This document shows, in pieces, positions 35,164-43,150 of a DNA stretch of 64,000 nucleotides. The notes under the pieces were generated by a model. That model saw only the letters and a program-made list of their open reading frames with translations, was not told the origin of the DNA and made no database searches. Position 1 is the first letter of the stretch. The number at the start of each line of letters is the position of its first letter. The translations under genes and the position numbers were made by a program. The DNA is from Microbacterium enclense (GTDB taxonomy: Bacteria > Actinomycetota > Actinomycetes > Actinomycetales > Microbacteriaceae), in NCBI RefSeq assembly GCF_001456955.1, contig NZ_KQ758467.1:418672-482671 (forward strand), read 5' to 3'.

Positions 35164-35412
35164 TCACGCGGCGTCGTCGGTGGGGATCTCCCCGGCGGCG
35201 ATCGCGTCGGCGTACGTGCGGATGTCCGGACCGGGCTCGTAGTCGATGAAGCGGTCCTTGATGCGCGCGTTGATCTGCGCGAAGGCCTCGTCCGACGAGA
35301 TTCCGTCGCTCTCGCGGGCGATGGCGATGACCGCTTCGCGCAGCACGTTGTCGGCGTCGTCGAGGATCTTCTGGCGGGCGGGTTCGTTCCAGCGGATGTC
35401 GGTGATGTCCAT
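35164..35412 (-). CDS. small conserved helical protein
   Basis: Protein of 82 residues, mostly helical and acidic, beginning MDITDIRWNEPARQKILDDA and ending EIPTDDAA. A ribosome binding site is not obvious. A strong hairpin follows the stop, and the upstream DNA is a short intergenic region shared with the hydrolase gene on the other strand. No family is recognised with confidence. Confidence 0.6.
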   Translation of the reverse strand: MDITDIRWNEPARQKILDDADNVLREAVIAIARESDGISSDEAFAQINARIKDRFIDYEPGPDIRTYADAIAAGEIPTDDAA

Positions 35413-35532
35413 GCGCCACACGATAGAGCGAGCTCCCGGAGCGATTTCCGGGGTTGCATCCGTCGCATCGGTATGCGGCGGGGCGTCCGCAACCCGGCTG
35501 ACCCCCTCCGTTCCGGTGGCGAGGATGGATGC

Positions 35533-36237
35533 ATGTCGACGGATGCCGGGGCGAACCCCGTGACGAGGGTCCGCACGGGTCTTCGCGACCTGGGCTGGTG
35601 GATGCGGGACTACGTCTACGCGGTACGCGGGCAGTGGCGAGCGCTCACCGGCCGCGACGGGCCCGACGCGCTCGCCGACGGGGAGGGCACCCCGATCGTG
35701 CTGCTCCCCGGGATCTACGAGACGTGGCGCTTCCTCGAGCCTCTCGCGCGGGCGCTCCATGAACGCGGACACCCGGTGCACGTCGTCACCGAACTGGGCG
35801 ACAACCGCCGCCCGATCGCGGAGCAGGCCTCCCGTGTCGCCGCCTTGCTCGTCGCGCGGGGTCTCGATGACGTCGTGCTCGTCGCCCACAGCAAAGGCGG
35901 CTTGATCGGCAAACACGTGATGGCGTTCGACTCCGCGGGTGCCCGCGTACGGGCGATGGTGGCCGTCGCCACGCCGTTCGGCGGGTCGCGCTACAGCCGG
36001 TTGATGCCCACGCCCTCGCTTCGAGCCTTCGCGTCGGGCGATGCCACCATGCGTGCGCTCGCAGCCTCCGCCGAGGTGAACGCCCGCATCGTCTCGGTGT
36101 ACGGGGTCTTCGACCCCCACATCCCCGAGGGGAGCGAGCTCGCCGGCGCGCGCAACGTGCGCCTGGCGGGTGGTGGGCATTTCCGCGTTCTGGCCGACCC
36201 CCGGGTCATCGCCGAAGTCGTCCGCGTCGCGGAGTGA
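35533..36237 (+). CDS. alpha/beta hydrolase, lipase-like
   Basis: Protein of 234 residues with 'GTPIVLLPGIYETW' (oxyanion strand), nucleophile elbow AHSKGG (serine about residue 120), and a late 'GGGHFRVLADP' that supplies the histidine. It resembles triacylglycerol-lipase-like esterases (PGAP1/LipA type) and has no clear signal peptide. The ester substrate cannot be read from sequence. Confidence 0.85.
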   Translation: MSTDAGANPVTRVRTGLRDLGWWMRDYVYAVRGQWRALTGRDGPDALADGEGTPIVLLPGIYETWRFLEPLARALHERGHPVHVVTELGDNRRPIAEQASRVAALLVARGLDDVVLVAHSKGGLIGKHVMAFDSAGARVRAMVAVATPFGGSRYSRLMPTPSLRAFASGDATMRALAASAEVNARIVSVYGVFDPHIPEGSELAGARNVRLAGGGHFRVLADPRVIAEVVRVAE

Positions 36238-36288
36238 CGGCCGCGCCGGGCGTACCTCCCCGTGAGGGCGGTGCGAGAGGAACCGACG

Positions 36289-37080
36289 TCAGCGCAGGAG
36301 CACGGAGCGGTCGTGATCGTCGATGGTCAGATCGCCGTCGGCGACAGCCGTCACCGTCACCGACTCCAGGGTGAGAGACCCCGACAGGGTGGTCAAGAAT
36401 GCGGTGTCGGCCGCGTCGCGCCCGGTGGCGATGCGCACCAGATGCTCGCGCGGCGCGAGGCGGGTGGCATCCACGACCTCCCATCGCCCGTCGACGAACG
36501 CCTCGACCACCGCGTGGAAGTCCATGGGATCCAGTCCCGGCGCGTAGGCCGACACCAGACGCGCGGGGACGCCGCTCGCACGGAGCAGAGCAATGGTCAC
36601 GTGCGCGTAGTCCCGGCAGACCCCTCGACGGTCTCGGAGCGTGTCGAGGGCGGTGTCGGTCGGCCCGCTCGATCCCGGGACGTAGGACAGGTGTTCACCG
36701 ACCCATGCGGGTATGCGCGCGACCGCCTCGCGCGCAGTGAGTCCCGCGAAGGCGTCGACCGCGTCGCCGACGGCATCGGACGGGGCGTACCGGCTCGGGC
36801 GGAGGTAGCGCACCGGATCCACATCGTCCGACGGCGCCGGCGCCGACGGTGCTGCGACCACCCCGCGATAGCGGATGTCGGCGGTGCCGACGGGGAGGGT
36901 CGCGCGATGCAGACGAGTGCCGTGCGCATCCGCCTGCTCGACGGGGTGCACCGCGCTGCCGCTGACGGCGATCTGCAGCGTCTCGTCGATGACCCACCCC
37001 GCGGCGGGAACGATCGACAGGACGACCTCCGCCTCCTGGTCGATGCGCAGGGTGACGACGACGTCGACGGAGGACGTCAC
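36289..37080 (-). CDS. transglutaminase-like protein
   Basis: Protein of 263 residues with the transglutaminase-like triad Cys155 (RGVCRDYAH), His189 (MDFHAVVEAF) and Asp204 (EVVDATRLAP). Proteins of this type act as peptidases or amidases, often near other protein-modifying genes; no signal peptide is seen. The GTG start overlaps the stop of the broken MarR gene (GTGA). An early stop in that gene could therefore reduce translation of this one. Confidence 0.85.
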   Translation of the reverse strand: MTSSVDVVVTLRIDQEAEVVLSIVPAAGWVIDETLQIAVSGSAVHPVEQADAHGTRLHRATLPVGTADIRYRGVVAAPSAPAPSDDVDPVRYLRPSRYAPSDAVGDAVDAFAGLTAREAVARIPAWVGEHLSYVPGSSGPTDTALDTLRDRRGVCRDYAHVTIALLRASGVPARLVSAYAPGLDPMDFHAVVEAFVDGRWEVVDATRLAPREHLVRIATGRDAADTAFLTTLSGSLTLESVTVTAVADGDLTIDDHDRSVLLR

Positions 37081-37661
37081 GCGGCCGCGTCCGGGGCCGC
37101 AGCGGATGTCGGGGCGACCGTCCGCGACGTCGACGCGGCGACGGCGCAGCACGGGCCCGTTCCGGCGTCGCAGGCGTCGGCGACGGCGCACTGCATGCGG
37201 TGGAGGAAGGCCGTCACGGTGACCGTCTCGGCCTCGCTCATGCCGCGGGTCGCCTGCATCATGCGGGCGTGCATCGCGGAGAGGGTGTCGCGCATCTCGA
37301 GGTCGGCCCGGCCGGTGGGGGAGACGAGCACCTTGCGCCGGTCGGACGGGTGAGGCCGGCGCTCCAGGTGGCCCGAGCGTTCGAGGCGGTCCAGGAGGGC
37401 CGTGACCGACGCGGTCTAGACGCCGAGGTGCCGGGCGAGATCGATGGGGGTGATCTCGCGGGCGGATGACGCGGCGCGCGTGAGGAATCGCAGGACGAGG
37501 AGTTCGTTCTCGCCCATCGACATCGACGTCTGCGTCCGGCGCCGCATCGCCATCTCCGCTGCGCGATACGAGCGCAACGCCTCCATGACCCGCGCCCCGC
37601 GGTGATCGTCCGCGCTCTCGCTGTACCAGTACGACGGAGGCGATGTGCTGTCGGTGTTCAT
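37077..37661 (-). pseudogene. MarR-family regulator interrupted by amber codon
   Basis: A full-length MarR frame of 195 codons (ATG at 37661 with AGGAG upstream) is cut by a single in-frame TAG at 37416-37418. The protein on both sides is continuous: '...PIDLARHLGV * TASVTALLDRLERSGHLERRPHPSDRRKVLV...'. In the homologous helix of the regulator at 8073-8528 the same position is serine (HLGISAASVT). The stop lies inside the recognition helix region, so the 81-residue product could not bind DNA. A recent nonsense mutation is most likely; a sequencing error or readthrough are alternatives. Confidence 0.85.
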
Positions 37662-37680
37662 CGGTCTCCTAATATCTCGC

Positions 37681-37710
37681 TTGCCTATTCGCTAGTCTAA
37701 CTAGTAAGTT
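37681..37710 (+). promoter_or_regulatory. promoter/operator of DUF7882-like copy C
   Basis: TTGCCT (37681-37686), 18 bp and TAAGTT (37705-37710) form a plausible promoter. CTAGT-CTAACTAGT lies directly before and into the -10, and CTAACTAG recurs at the MarR promoter near 8570. The layout TTGC...CTAG-TAA also matches the promoter at 8655-8682. Confidence 0.5.
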
Positions 37711-37741
37711 GAAGATCAAGCAACGAGCAGAGGGGTACATC

Positions 37742-38101
37742 ATGGCAAAGCTCTACTACGGCACGACGACCGCGCCGATCAGCATCGACGACCGCCTGCT
37801 GGCGCACGTCAAGGTCGTCGTGGCGACCAAGCTGCGTCGCGGTGAGAGCTTCACGCTCTCGTGGGTGCACGGAGCGGATGAGCCCGTCGGGCGCTCGACG
37901 ATCTGGCTCCAGCCGTCCATTCCCCTGCGGTTCGTGTTCGACTCGGAGCAGCCCGAGACCCTCGACCAGAACCTCCTCAAGCGCATGGCGAACGATGCCA
38001 ACTCCTCGCGTGGTCTGAGCCTCGACATCGAGATCGACGAGCCGGTCGCGGTAGCCAACCCCGTGCGATCCAAGGCGCGGACGCTCGCCCGCGCGGCCTG
38101 A
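37742..38101 (+). CDS. small DUF7882-like protein, copy C
   Basis: Protein of 119 residues, closely similar to copy B (8716-9048) over residues 1-90, with a different basic tail (VRSKARTLARAA). AGAGGGG precedes the ATG. It is divergent from the broken MarR gene, about 80 bp away. If that MarR was its repressor, the gene may now be expressed without local control. Function is unknown. Confidence 0.88.
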   Translation: MAKLYYGTTTAPISIDDRLLAHVKVVVATKLRRGESFTLSWVHGADEPVGRSTIWLQPSIPLRFVFDSEQPETLDQNLLKRMANDANSSRGLSLDIEIDEPVAVANPVRSKARTLARAA

Positions 38102-38184
38102 TCGACCCCCTCCTTCACCATCGGGCTACGCAGCCGCCACTCCGGCGTGCCCCCCGTCCGGCCCAATTTCGACGAAAGCTGAAG

Positions 38185-38271
38185 ATGGACCCCGAAGCCT
38201 CTTGGGACCTCCCCACGGAACCGATCTCCATCGTCGACGTCGTCGCCTTCGACGAGATCGGTGCTCGGTAG
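38185..38271 (+). CDS. possible 28-residue acidic peptide
   Basis: A short frame (MDPEASWDLPTEPISIVDVV to GAR, then TAG) with GAAAGCTGAAG before the ATG fills much of the gap after copy C. Its composition is protein-like, with few Arg/Ala artefacts, but the length gives little statistical support. It could be the end of the copy C transcript. Confidence 0.25.
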   Translation: MDPEASWDLPTEPISIVDVVAFDEIGAR

Positions 38272-38302
38272 GTTCGGGGCGTTCCGTCCTACGCCGTGAC
38301 GA

Positions 38303-38533
38303 TCAGGAGTCGCCGTCGCCGTCGTCGTACCGCGCGACGACACGACGCGGGTTCGCTTCACTGCGCACTCGGGCGACGCCGACGGCGAAGAAGACGGCTC
38401 CGACGGCCAGGAACGCCGTCTTGGGAGCGTTCGGCGAATCGGCCGGCAGCACCAGGGTGGGAATCGCGCAGATCACAGCGGACGCCGCACTCAGGATGGC
38501 CCCCAGGGGCAGTCGCGTCGGCATCCTCTTCAT
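38303..38533 (-). CDS. small membrane protein
   Basis: Protein of 76 residues from the ATG at 38533 (GGAG 5 bases upstream). Two hydrophobic segments (about 8-30 and 42-56) are followed by the charged tail 'RYDDGDGDS'. No family is recognised; it may be a small envelope protein. Confidence 0.6.
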   Translation of the reverse strand: MKRMPTRLPLGAILSAASAVICAIPTLVLPADSPNAPKTAFLAVGAVFFAVGVARVRSEANPRRVVARYDDGDGDS

Positions 38534-38678
38534 CGCGCTGCTCCCTTCGAGCGGTCCGGTGTCAGCATAGGCGAGCCCCTCGACCACCGGCCATATCGCG
38601 CGCGGCCTCCGGCGTCCACCGTCACGCGTGAAGCGCGGCGCGCGGCTAGCGTTGCGCGCACCGACGAAGGGATCCTCC

Positions 38679-39263
38679 GTGCGTACCAGAACCTCACTGC
38701 CGGCCCTGGCCGTCCTTCTCGCGGCGCTCGTCAGCGCCGCGTCACCGGCCGCGGCGGCGACGACCCCGTCCGTCACCGCGGAACCCTCGTCCGTCTCGCT
38801 GGGCGAGACGACGACCATCACCGCAGCCGGACTCGGCGATCTCGAGTCCGCGACATTCGGACTGGCCGACACCGACTCGGGCTCATTCACCGGCGAGGGT
38901 GTTCAAGCGGGCAGCGGCTCGGCCGAGGTTCCCGCCTCCGCGGGGACCGCCGTCGTCGACTTCACCCCCACACGGGCGGGCGATGTCGTGATCGCTGTGG
39001 GGACGGGGGAGTCCGTCCTGGCGCAGGTCACCGTCGAGGTGTCGGCGGCGACGGCCGAACCGGCTCCCGTGACGCCCACGTCCTCGCCGTCGGCGAGCCC
39101 CTCCGAGTCGACTGAAGACGCTTCCGCACAGGCCGAACCCGACTCCGAGGCCGAGGCCGGGCGCTTCACGTTCGTGCTCATCCCGCTGATCGCCGCGGCT
39201 GTCGTGGTGGTCGGGGGCATCATCGTCGTCACGCGCGGCCGACGTCGGCGTCGCGGCGACTGA
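38679..39263 (+). CDS. secreted, membrane-anchored Ig-like surface protein
   Basis: Protein of 194 residues from the GTG at 38679 (GAAGGG upstream). A signal peptide (about 1-27) leads to one beta-rich domain with 'VTAEPSSVSLGETTTITAAGLGDLE', a Ser/Pro/Thr/Glu-rich stalk and a C-terminal helix ending RGRRRRRGD. The layout is of a small anchored surface protein without a sortase motif. The ligand is unknown. Confidence 0.75.
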   Translation: MRTRTSLPALAVLLAALVSAASPAAAATTPSVTAEPSSVSLGETTTITAAGLGDLESATFGLADTDSGSFTGEGVQAGSGSAEVPASAGTAVVDFTPTRAGDVVIAVGTGESVLAQVTVEVSAATAEPAPVTPTSSPSASPSESTEDASAQAEPDSEAEAGRFTFVLIPLIAAAVVVVGGIIVVTRGRRRRRGD

Positions 39264-39292
39264 CCCGGTCGCCGCGAGACCGCTCGCTCCGA

Positions 39293-40231
39293 TCAGGGGA
39301 CGACGTAGCCCGCGGCCCGCACGAGGGCGTACCACTCCGCCCGGGTCAAGCGAAGGTCCGACCCCAGGGCGGCGTCGGTGACTCGACCGGGGCTGGTCGT
39401 GCCGAGAACGACCTGCATACCCGCCGGATGACGCGTGATCCACGCCACCGCGATGGCGAGCGGCGGCACGCCGTACTTCTCGGCCAGCGCGTCGATGACC
39501 GCGTTCAGGTCGGCGTAGTCGGGGTTCCCGAGGAAGACGCCTCCGTGGCCGCGCGTGCCCTGCAGCGGAGACCAGGCCTGGAGGGTGATGCCGTTGATGC
39601 GGCAGTACTCGATGAGTCCACCGCCGTCGAGCACCGCCGACTGGGTCGTCCCCTCCATGTTGGCGGCGAGGCCCTGCGTTACCAGGGGTGCGTGGGCTAC
39701 CGACAGCTGCACCTGATTGGCGACGAGGGGCTGACGGACCGCGGTGCGCAGCAGATCGATCTGCCGTGGGGTGTGGTTCGAGACGCCGAAGGCACGCACC
39801 TTGCCAGTGCTCTCGAGGTGATCGAACGCGCGGGCCACCTCTGCGGGCTCGACCAGCGCGTCGGGCCGGTGCAGCAGCAGGACGTCGATGTAGTCCGTTC
39901 GCAGTGAGCGCAGCGACGCCTCCACGGAGGTCACGAGGTGCTCGTATGAGAAGTCGAAGAAGGGCCCCTCCCGCACGATCCCCGCCTTGGTCTGCAGGCG
40001 GATCTCTCCGCGCTCGGCGGCGCTCAGGCCGAGAGCCGTCGCGAACCGCTCCTCGGCCGAGTGCAGCGCACGCGCGTAGATGTCGGCGTGATCGAAGAAG
40101 TCGATGCCCGCCTCACGGGCCGCGCCGTAGAGCGCGCGCACCTCGTCATCGGTCTTGTCGTCGATTCGCATCATGCCGGCGACGACGTTGGGGACGGTCA
40201 GACCGGTGGAGCCGAGGGGGACGTTTCGCAT
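39293..40231 (-). CDS. aldo/keto reductase
   Basis: Protein of 312 residues of the AKR superfamily (YdhF-like). The TIM barrel shows catalytic Asp and Tyr ('GIDFFDHADIYARA'), 'YIDVLLLHRPDAL' and 'KVRAFGVSNHTPRQIDLL', and a C-terminal NADPH site. It likely reduces an aldehyde or keto sugar with NADPH. No operon partner is evident. Confidence 0.92.
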   Translation of the reverse strand: MRNVPLGSTGLTVPNVVAGMMRIDDKTDDEVRALYGAAREAGIDFFDHADIYARALHSAEERFATALGLSAAERGEIRLQTKAGIVREGPFFDFSYEHLVTSVEASLRSLRTDYIDVLLLHRPDALVEPAEVARAFDHLESTGKVRAFGVSNHTPRQIDLLRTAVRQPLVANQVQLSVAHAPLVTQGLAANMEGTTQSAVLDGGGLIEYCRINGITLQAWSPLQGTRGHGGVFLGNPDYADLNAVIDALAEKYGVPPLAIAVAWITRHPAGMQVVLGTTSPGRVTDAALGSDLRLTRAEWYALVRAAGYVVP

Positions 40232-40265
40232 GCCCCTACGCTAGCCCGAGCGGTCCGCGGCGTGC

Positions 40266-41654
40266 TCAGCCCGAAGGTGTGGGGGTCGGGGCCTCCACGG
40301 CGTCCCCTGCCGCCTCTTCGCCCACCTCGGTGTTCGTCTCGCCGGCATCCGGCTTGTCGGCGTCCCCGTCTTCGGCGACGCCCGCACGGGTGCCGCGCGG
40401 AACGGCACGCAGCAGTTCGTTCATCTCGGTCAGGAAGCCGGCCAGCTGCTGCTGCTGCCAGCGGAGGTCGCGGGTGCGGTCTTCGGCATCGCGCAGGACG
40501 CCGACGCTGTGGGCGCTGATGGTGTCGGCGATGCGCTGCGCCTTGTCGCGGGCGTCGTCGAGCACCTCGCGCGCCCTCACGAGGGCGTCCGCCTCGACCT
40601 GCTGCGCCTGAGCGCGGGCGAGGCGTTCGAAGTCGTCGGCACGTGCGCCGATGCGCCGTGCGTGTTCGAGCGCCGCAGAGACCTGCTCGGTCGCGTCGGC
40701 AGTGATGCGCTCCGCGTGCGCCACCGCCTGGTTGTGCAGCACGAGGAACTCCTGCTGTGCCTCGTCTTGCCGGCGAGTCAGCGATTCCTCGAATTCGAGG
40801 ACCCGGGCGGTCATCTCTCGGACGTCGCGCTCGGCCGCGGCCCGCAGCTCGCCCGTCTCGCGCGAGACCATCGAACGCAGGGCTGCGGCGCCGCGCTCGG
40901 ACTCCGTGCGGATGGCCACGGCCTCCTGCTCGGCCTGCGCGATGCGCTCCGCGGCGTGGGCCTGCTCGCGCTCGAGTCGCGCGGCGTGCGCGGTCGCCTC
41001 GGTCTCGACGCGGAGGCGCACCTGGTCGGCGTCATGCTGAGCCTCGGCGCGCAGCCGCGTCTGTTCGGCGATGGCCTCGGCGCGGATGGATGCCGCTTCG
41101 TCGCGCGCGCCGTCGAGCAGCCGATCAGCCTGTGCCACGGCGTTCTGCACGAGAACCGACGCCTGCTCTTCGGCGACGCGGAGGATCGCATCGAACTGCT
41201 GGCGCTCTTCACGGGGGTCTCGTTCCTCGCCGTCGAGGCCGGTGCTGAGTTCGTTCGACAGGGCCGCCACCCGCGTTTCGGCCTCGGCGGCGCGGGCGGC
41301 GGCTGCGCGCGCCTGCTCCTGGAGAGCGGCGACCTGCTCCGCGTGCAGACGCGCGGCCTCCTCGAGTTCTTGATCGTGCTCCGCGCGTTGCTGAGCGAAC
41401 ATTGCCTCGGTACGGAGCTTCGCGCTCTGCGCGTCGGACGCCGCCCGTCGGACCCGCTCGCCGAGTTCACGGACCGCCTCATCGACGGCATCCCTGTCGT
41501 AGCCGCGGAAGCCGACCGGGAACACGGGCGCGGTCTCATCGCTCGCGTGTGAGGTCTCCAAGAGGTCCTCGAGCGCTGACGCCTCCGCACCGTCGACGTC
41601 GGGCCGTCCGTCTCGCCGCTCGCCGACGGACTCTGGGGCGGTGGGCTCGATCAC
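40266..41654 (-). CDS. DivIVA-domain coiled-coil protein
   Basis: Protein of 462 residues from the GTG at 41654 (GAGGAGAG upstream). A DivIVA-like N-terminal part is seen ('FPVGFRGYDRDAVDEAVREL', about residues 45-65), then about 330 residues of uninterrupted coiled coil rich in Ala, Glu, Arg and Gln, and an acidic Pro/Thr tail. In actinobacteria such proteins (Wag31/SepIVA-like) organise polar growth and septation by sensing membrane curvature. This one is longer than Wag31 and may be a scaffold related to the septum. Confidence 0.8.
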   Translation of the reverse strand: MIEPTAPESVGERRDGRPDVDGAEASALEDLLETSHASDETAPVFPVGFRGYDRDAVDEAVRELGERVRRAASDAQSAKLRTEAMFAQQRAEHDQELEEAARLHAEQVAALQEQARAAAARAAEAETRVAALSNELSTGLDGEERDPREERQQFDAILRVAEEQASVLVQNAVAQADRLLDGARDEAASIRAEAIAEQTRLRAEAQHDADQVRLRVETEATAHAARLEREQAHAAERIAQAEQEAVAIRTESERGAAALRSMVSRETGELRAAAERDVREMTARVLEFEESLTRRQDEAQQEFLVLHNQAVAHAERITADATEQVSAALEHARRIGARADDFERLARAQAQQVEADALVRAREVLDDARDKAQRIADTISAHSVGVLRDAEDRTRDLRWQQQQLAGFLTEMNELLRAVPRGTRAGVAEDGDADKPDAGETNTEVGEEAAGDAVEAPTPTPSG

Positions 41655-41750
41655 GGTTCTCTCCTCGGTTCGGTGCGGATCACGGATGTCCCCCGGCTCG
41701 ACGCGGTCGACGCGGTCGACGCGGGCCGACTCGGAAGGAGGGTCGTGGGA

Positions 41751-41798
41751 GATGCGCGGTCCCGCGGCTCGGGTGCCGGAGACGCGGGACCGCGCATC
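41751..41798. repeat. perfect 16-bp inverted repeat, 16-base loop
   Basis: GATGCGCGGTCCCGCG (41751-41766) is mirrored by CGCGGGACCGCGCATC (41783-41798). As RNA this is a very stable hairpin about 100 bases before the DivIVA-like gene, possibly in its leader. Confidence 0.8.
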
Positions 41799-41805
41799 GG
41801 GGGAA

Positions 41806-41861
41806 GAGCGATCGCGTTCGGAGAGTCGGGATCTTGGGGGAGAACCGCTCGACGATCGCTC
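41806..41861. repeat. 9-bp inverted repeat
   Basis: GAGCGATCG (41806-41814) and CGATCGCTC (41853-41861) are separated by 38 bases. It directly follows the 16-bp repeat and could extend a folded leader. Confidence 0.5.
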
Positions 41862-42006
41862 GATCCGACATTCCCACGGTCGACCGCCGTCACGCGGGGA
41901 TCGAGCCCATTTCTCACCCCTGAATTCGCCCGTGCTGACGTGATCCGCGGGAGGAGGACGTGATCCGGTGCGAGGCGGATCGTGGAGCACGCGAGCGGAC
42001 GCGAGG

Positions 42007-42078
42007 GTGCGGGCAGAGCGACGGCATCCAGCGGTGCGGCCCCCCGGCTCGCAGGCGACGCGGTCGCTCTGCCCGCAC
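42007..42078. repeat. perfect 16-bp inverted repeat, 40-base loop
   Basis: GTGCGGGCAGAGCGAC (42007-42022) is mirrored by GTCGCTCTGCCCGCAC (42063-42078). Because of this symmetry both strands translate to similar peptides here, which can mislead gene finders. It lies about 140 bases before the DUF998 gene. Confidence 0.8.
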
Positions 42079-42218
42079 CACCCAGCATGGCCGCGGCACC
42101 TCCCGCGCCTCGACGCCTGCGCAGGAAATCACCCCCGGGAGCGAACACCTCACCCCTCTGGTCGCGGGAGCGCGACAGCGGAGACGATAAGGTGGCCGAG
42201 CCTGACCAGGAGGAGCCG

Positions 42219-42890
42219 ATGACCGACACCCTGGAGCGGCCGGCCGACATCGGCGCCGGGCGCCTCGACCGCTTCCCGACGCGGCTGGCTCTGCTCGGAG
42301 GAATCGCCGCGTTCGTCAGTGCGGGGCTCATCTGGGTCTGCCGAGCCGGCGACCCGAGCGTTCACTACGTCAGTCAGCTGGGGGCGACGGGCATGCCGAC
42401 CGCTCCGCTGTTCAACTTCGCGCTTCTCCTCCTCGCCGTCGCGGCTGTCCTCGTGGAGCGGGCCGCTTTCGCCCGCGGTGACGGCTACGTGGCCGGATGG
42501 CCGGTCGCATCGACGCTGCTGGCGTGCGGCGCGTGCTTCGGGGTGGCATCCGTCATCACCTGCTCGCCCGGTTGCCCCGTCCCCTTCACCTCCGGAGCCC
42601 TCCCGCAGGATCTCGTGCACATCTCGTTCGCCGTGACGGGTTTCGTGCTGGCGATCGTCGCGATGGGCCAGGTGGCGGCGCTGCGGCGCCGTCGGTGGAT
42701 GCGGGCGGCAAGCGTCGTCACGCTCATCGCGGTGGGCGCCACGTCGTTCACCGGCGCGATGATCGCACTCTTCCGCGGCGACACGGTCCTCGGCGGCAAC
42801 CTCGAATTCACCGCCGCCACACTCGCCATCACCTGGTTCGGGGTCTTCGGACTGCAGGTAGCCGCCGATCACCGCAGACGTGAACGATGA
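42219..42890 (+). CDS. DUF998 membrane protein
   Basis: Protein of 223 residues with six hydrophobic helices. The pattern 'DPSVHYVSQLGATGMPTAPLFN' after the first helix and 'HISFAVTGFVLAIVAM' match DUF998 proteins. GGAGGAG precedes the ATG. The function of the family is unknown. The next gene starts in its stop codon (ATGA). Confidence 0.82.
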   Translation: MTDTLERPADIGAGRLDRFPTRLALLGGIAAFVSAGLIWVCRAGDPSVHYVSQLGATGMPTAPLFNFALLLLAVAAVLVERAAFARGDGYVAGWPVASTLLACGACFGVASVITCSPGCPVPFTSGALPQDLVHISFAVTGFVLAIVAMGQVAALRRRRWMRAASVVTLIAVGATSFTGAMIALFRGDTVLGGNLEFTAATLAITWFGVFGLQVAADHRRRER

Positions 42891-43150
42891 CACGTCGGGA
42901 GCCGATGCCCCGACCAGGCGGTCGCCGCGCGACCGCCGTCTGCCGTCGCGTCCGTCAGGTGGCGTCGTGGGTGCTTCCCATCGCCGCGTTCGTCGTCATT
43001 CTGCTCGTCCTGCGCGGGGCGGGGGTGCCGCTTTCGATTCCGGGAGTCGTCGTCGTCCTGGTCTTCCTCGGGATGGCCCGGGTCATGATCGGACGCGCCC
43101 GGCGTCGCCGCCGGGCGCGTCGGCTCACAGCTCCGACTCGGTCTCGATGA
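42887..43150 (+). CDS. small basic membrane protein
   Basis: Protein of 87 residues with a strongly basic N-terminus, two hydrophobic segments (about 27-44 and 48-66) and a basic tail. The ATGA overlap with the DUF998 gene suggests that the two are made together. Its last 26 bases overlap the convergent LuxR-type gene. No family is recognised. Confidence 0.6.
   Translation: MTRREPMPRPGGRRATAVCRRVRQVASWVLPIAAFVVILLVLRGAGVPLSIPGVVVVLVFLGMARVMIGRARRRRRARRLTAPTRSR

Larger units (their letters stand above)
41655..42218. other. 564-bp gene-free region with several inverted repeats
   Basis: This region separates the divergent DivIVA-like and DUF998 genes and holds no convincing gene on either strand. 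It contains two perfect 16-bp inverted repeats and one of 9 bp (listed separately), tandem GACGCGGTC units at 41699-41723, and repeated TGATCCG. It must also hold both promoters, but I cannot point to clear hexamers. Confidence 0.7.
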
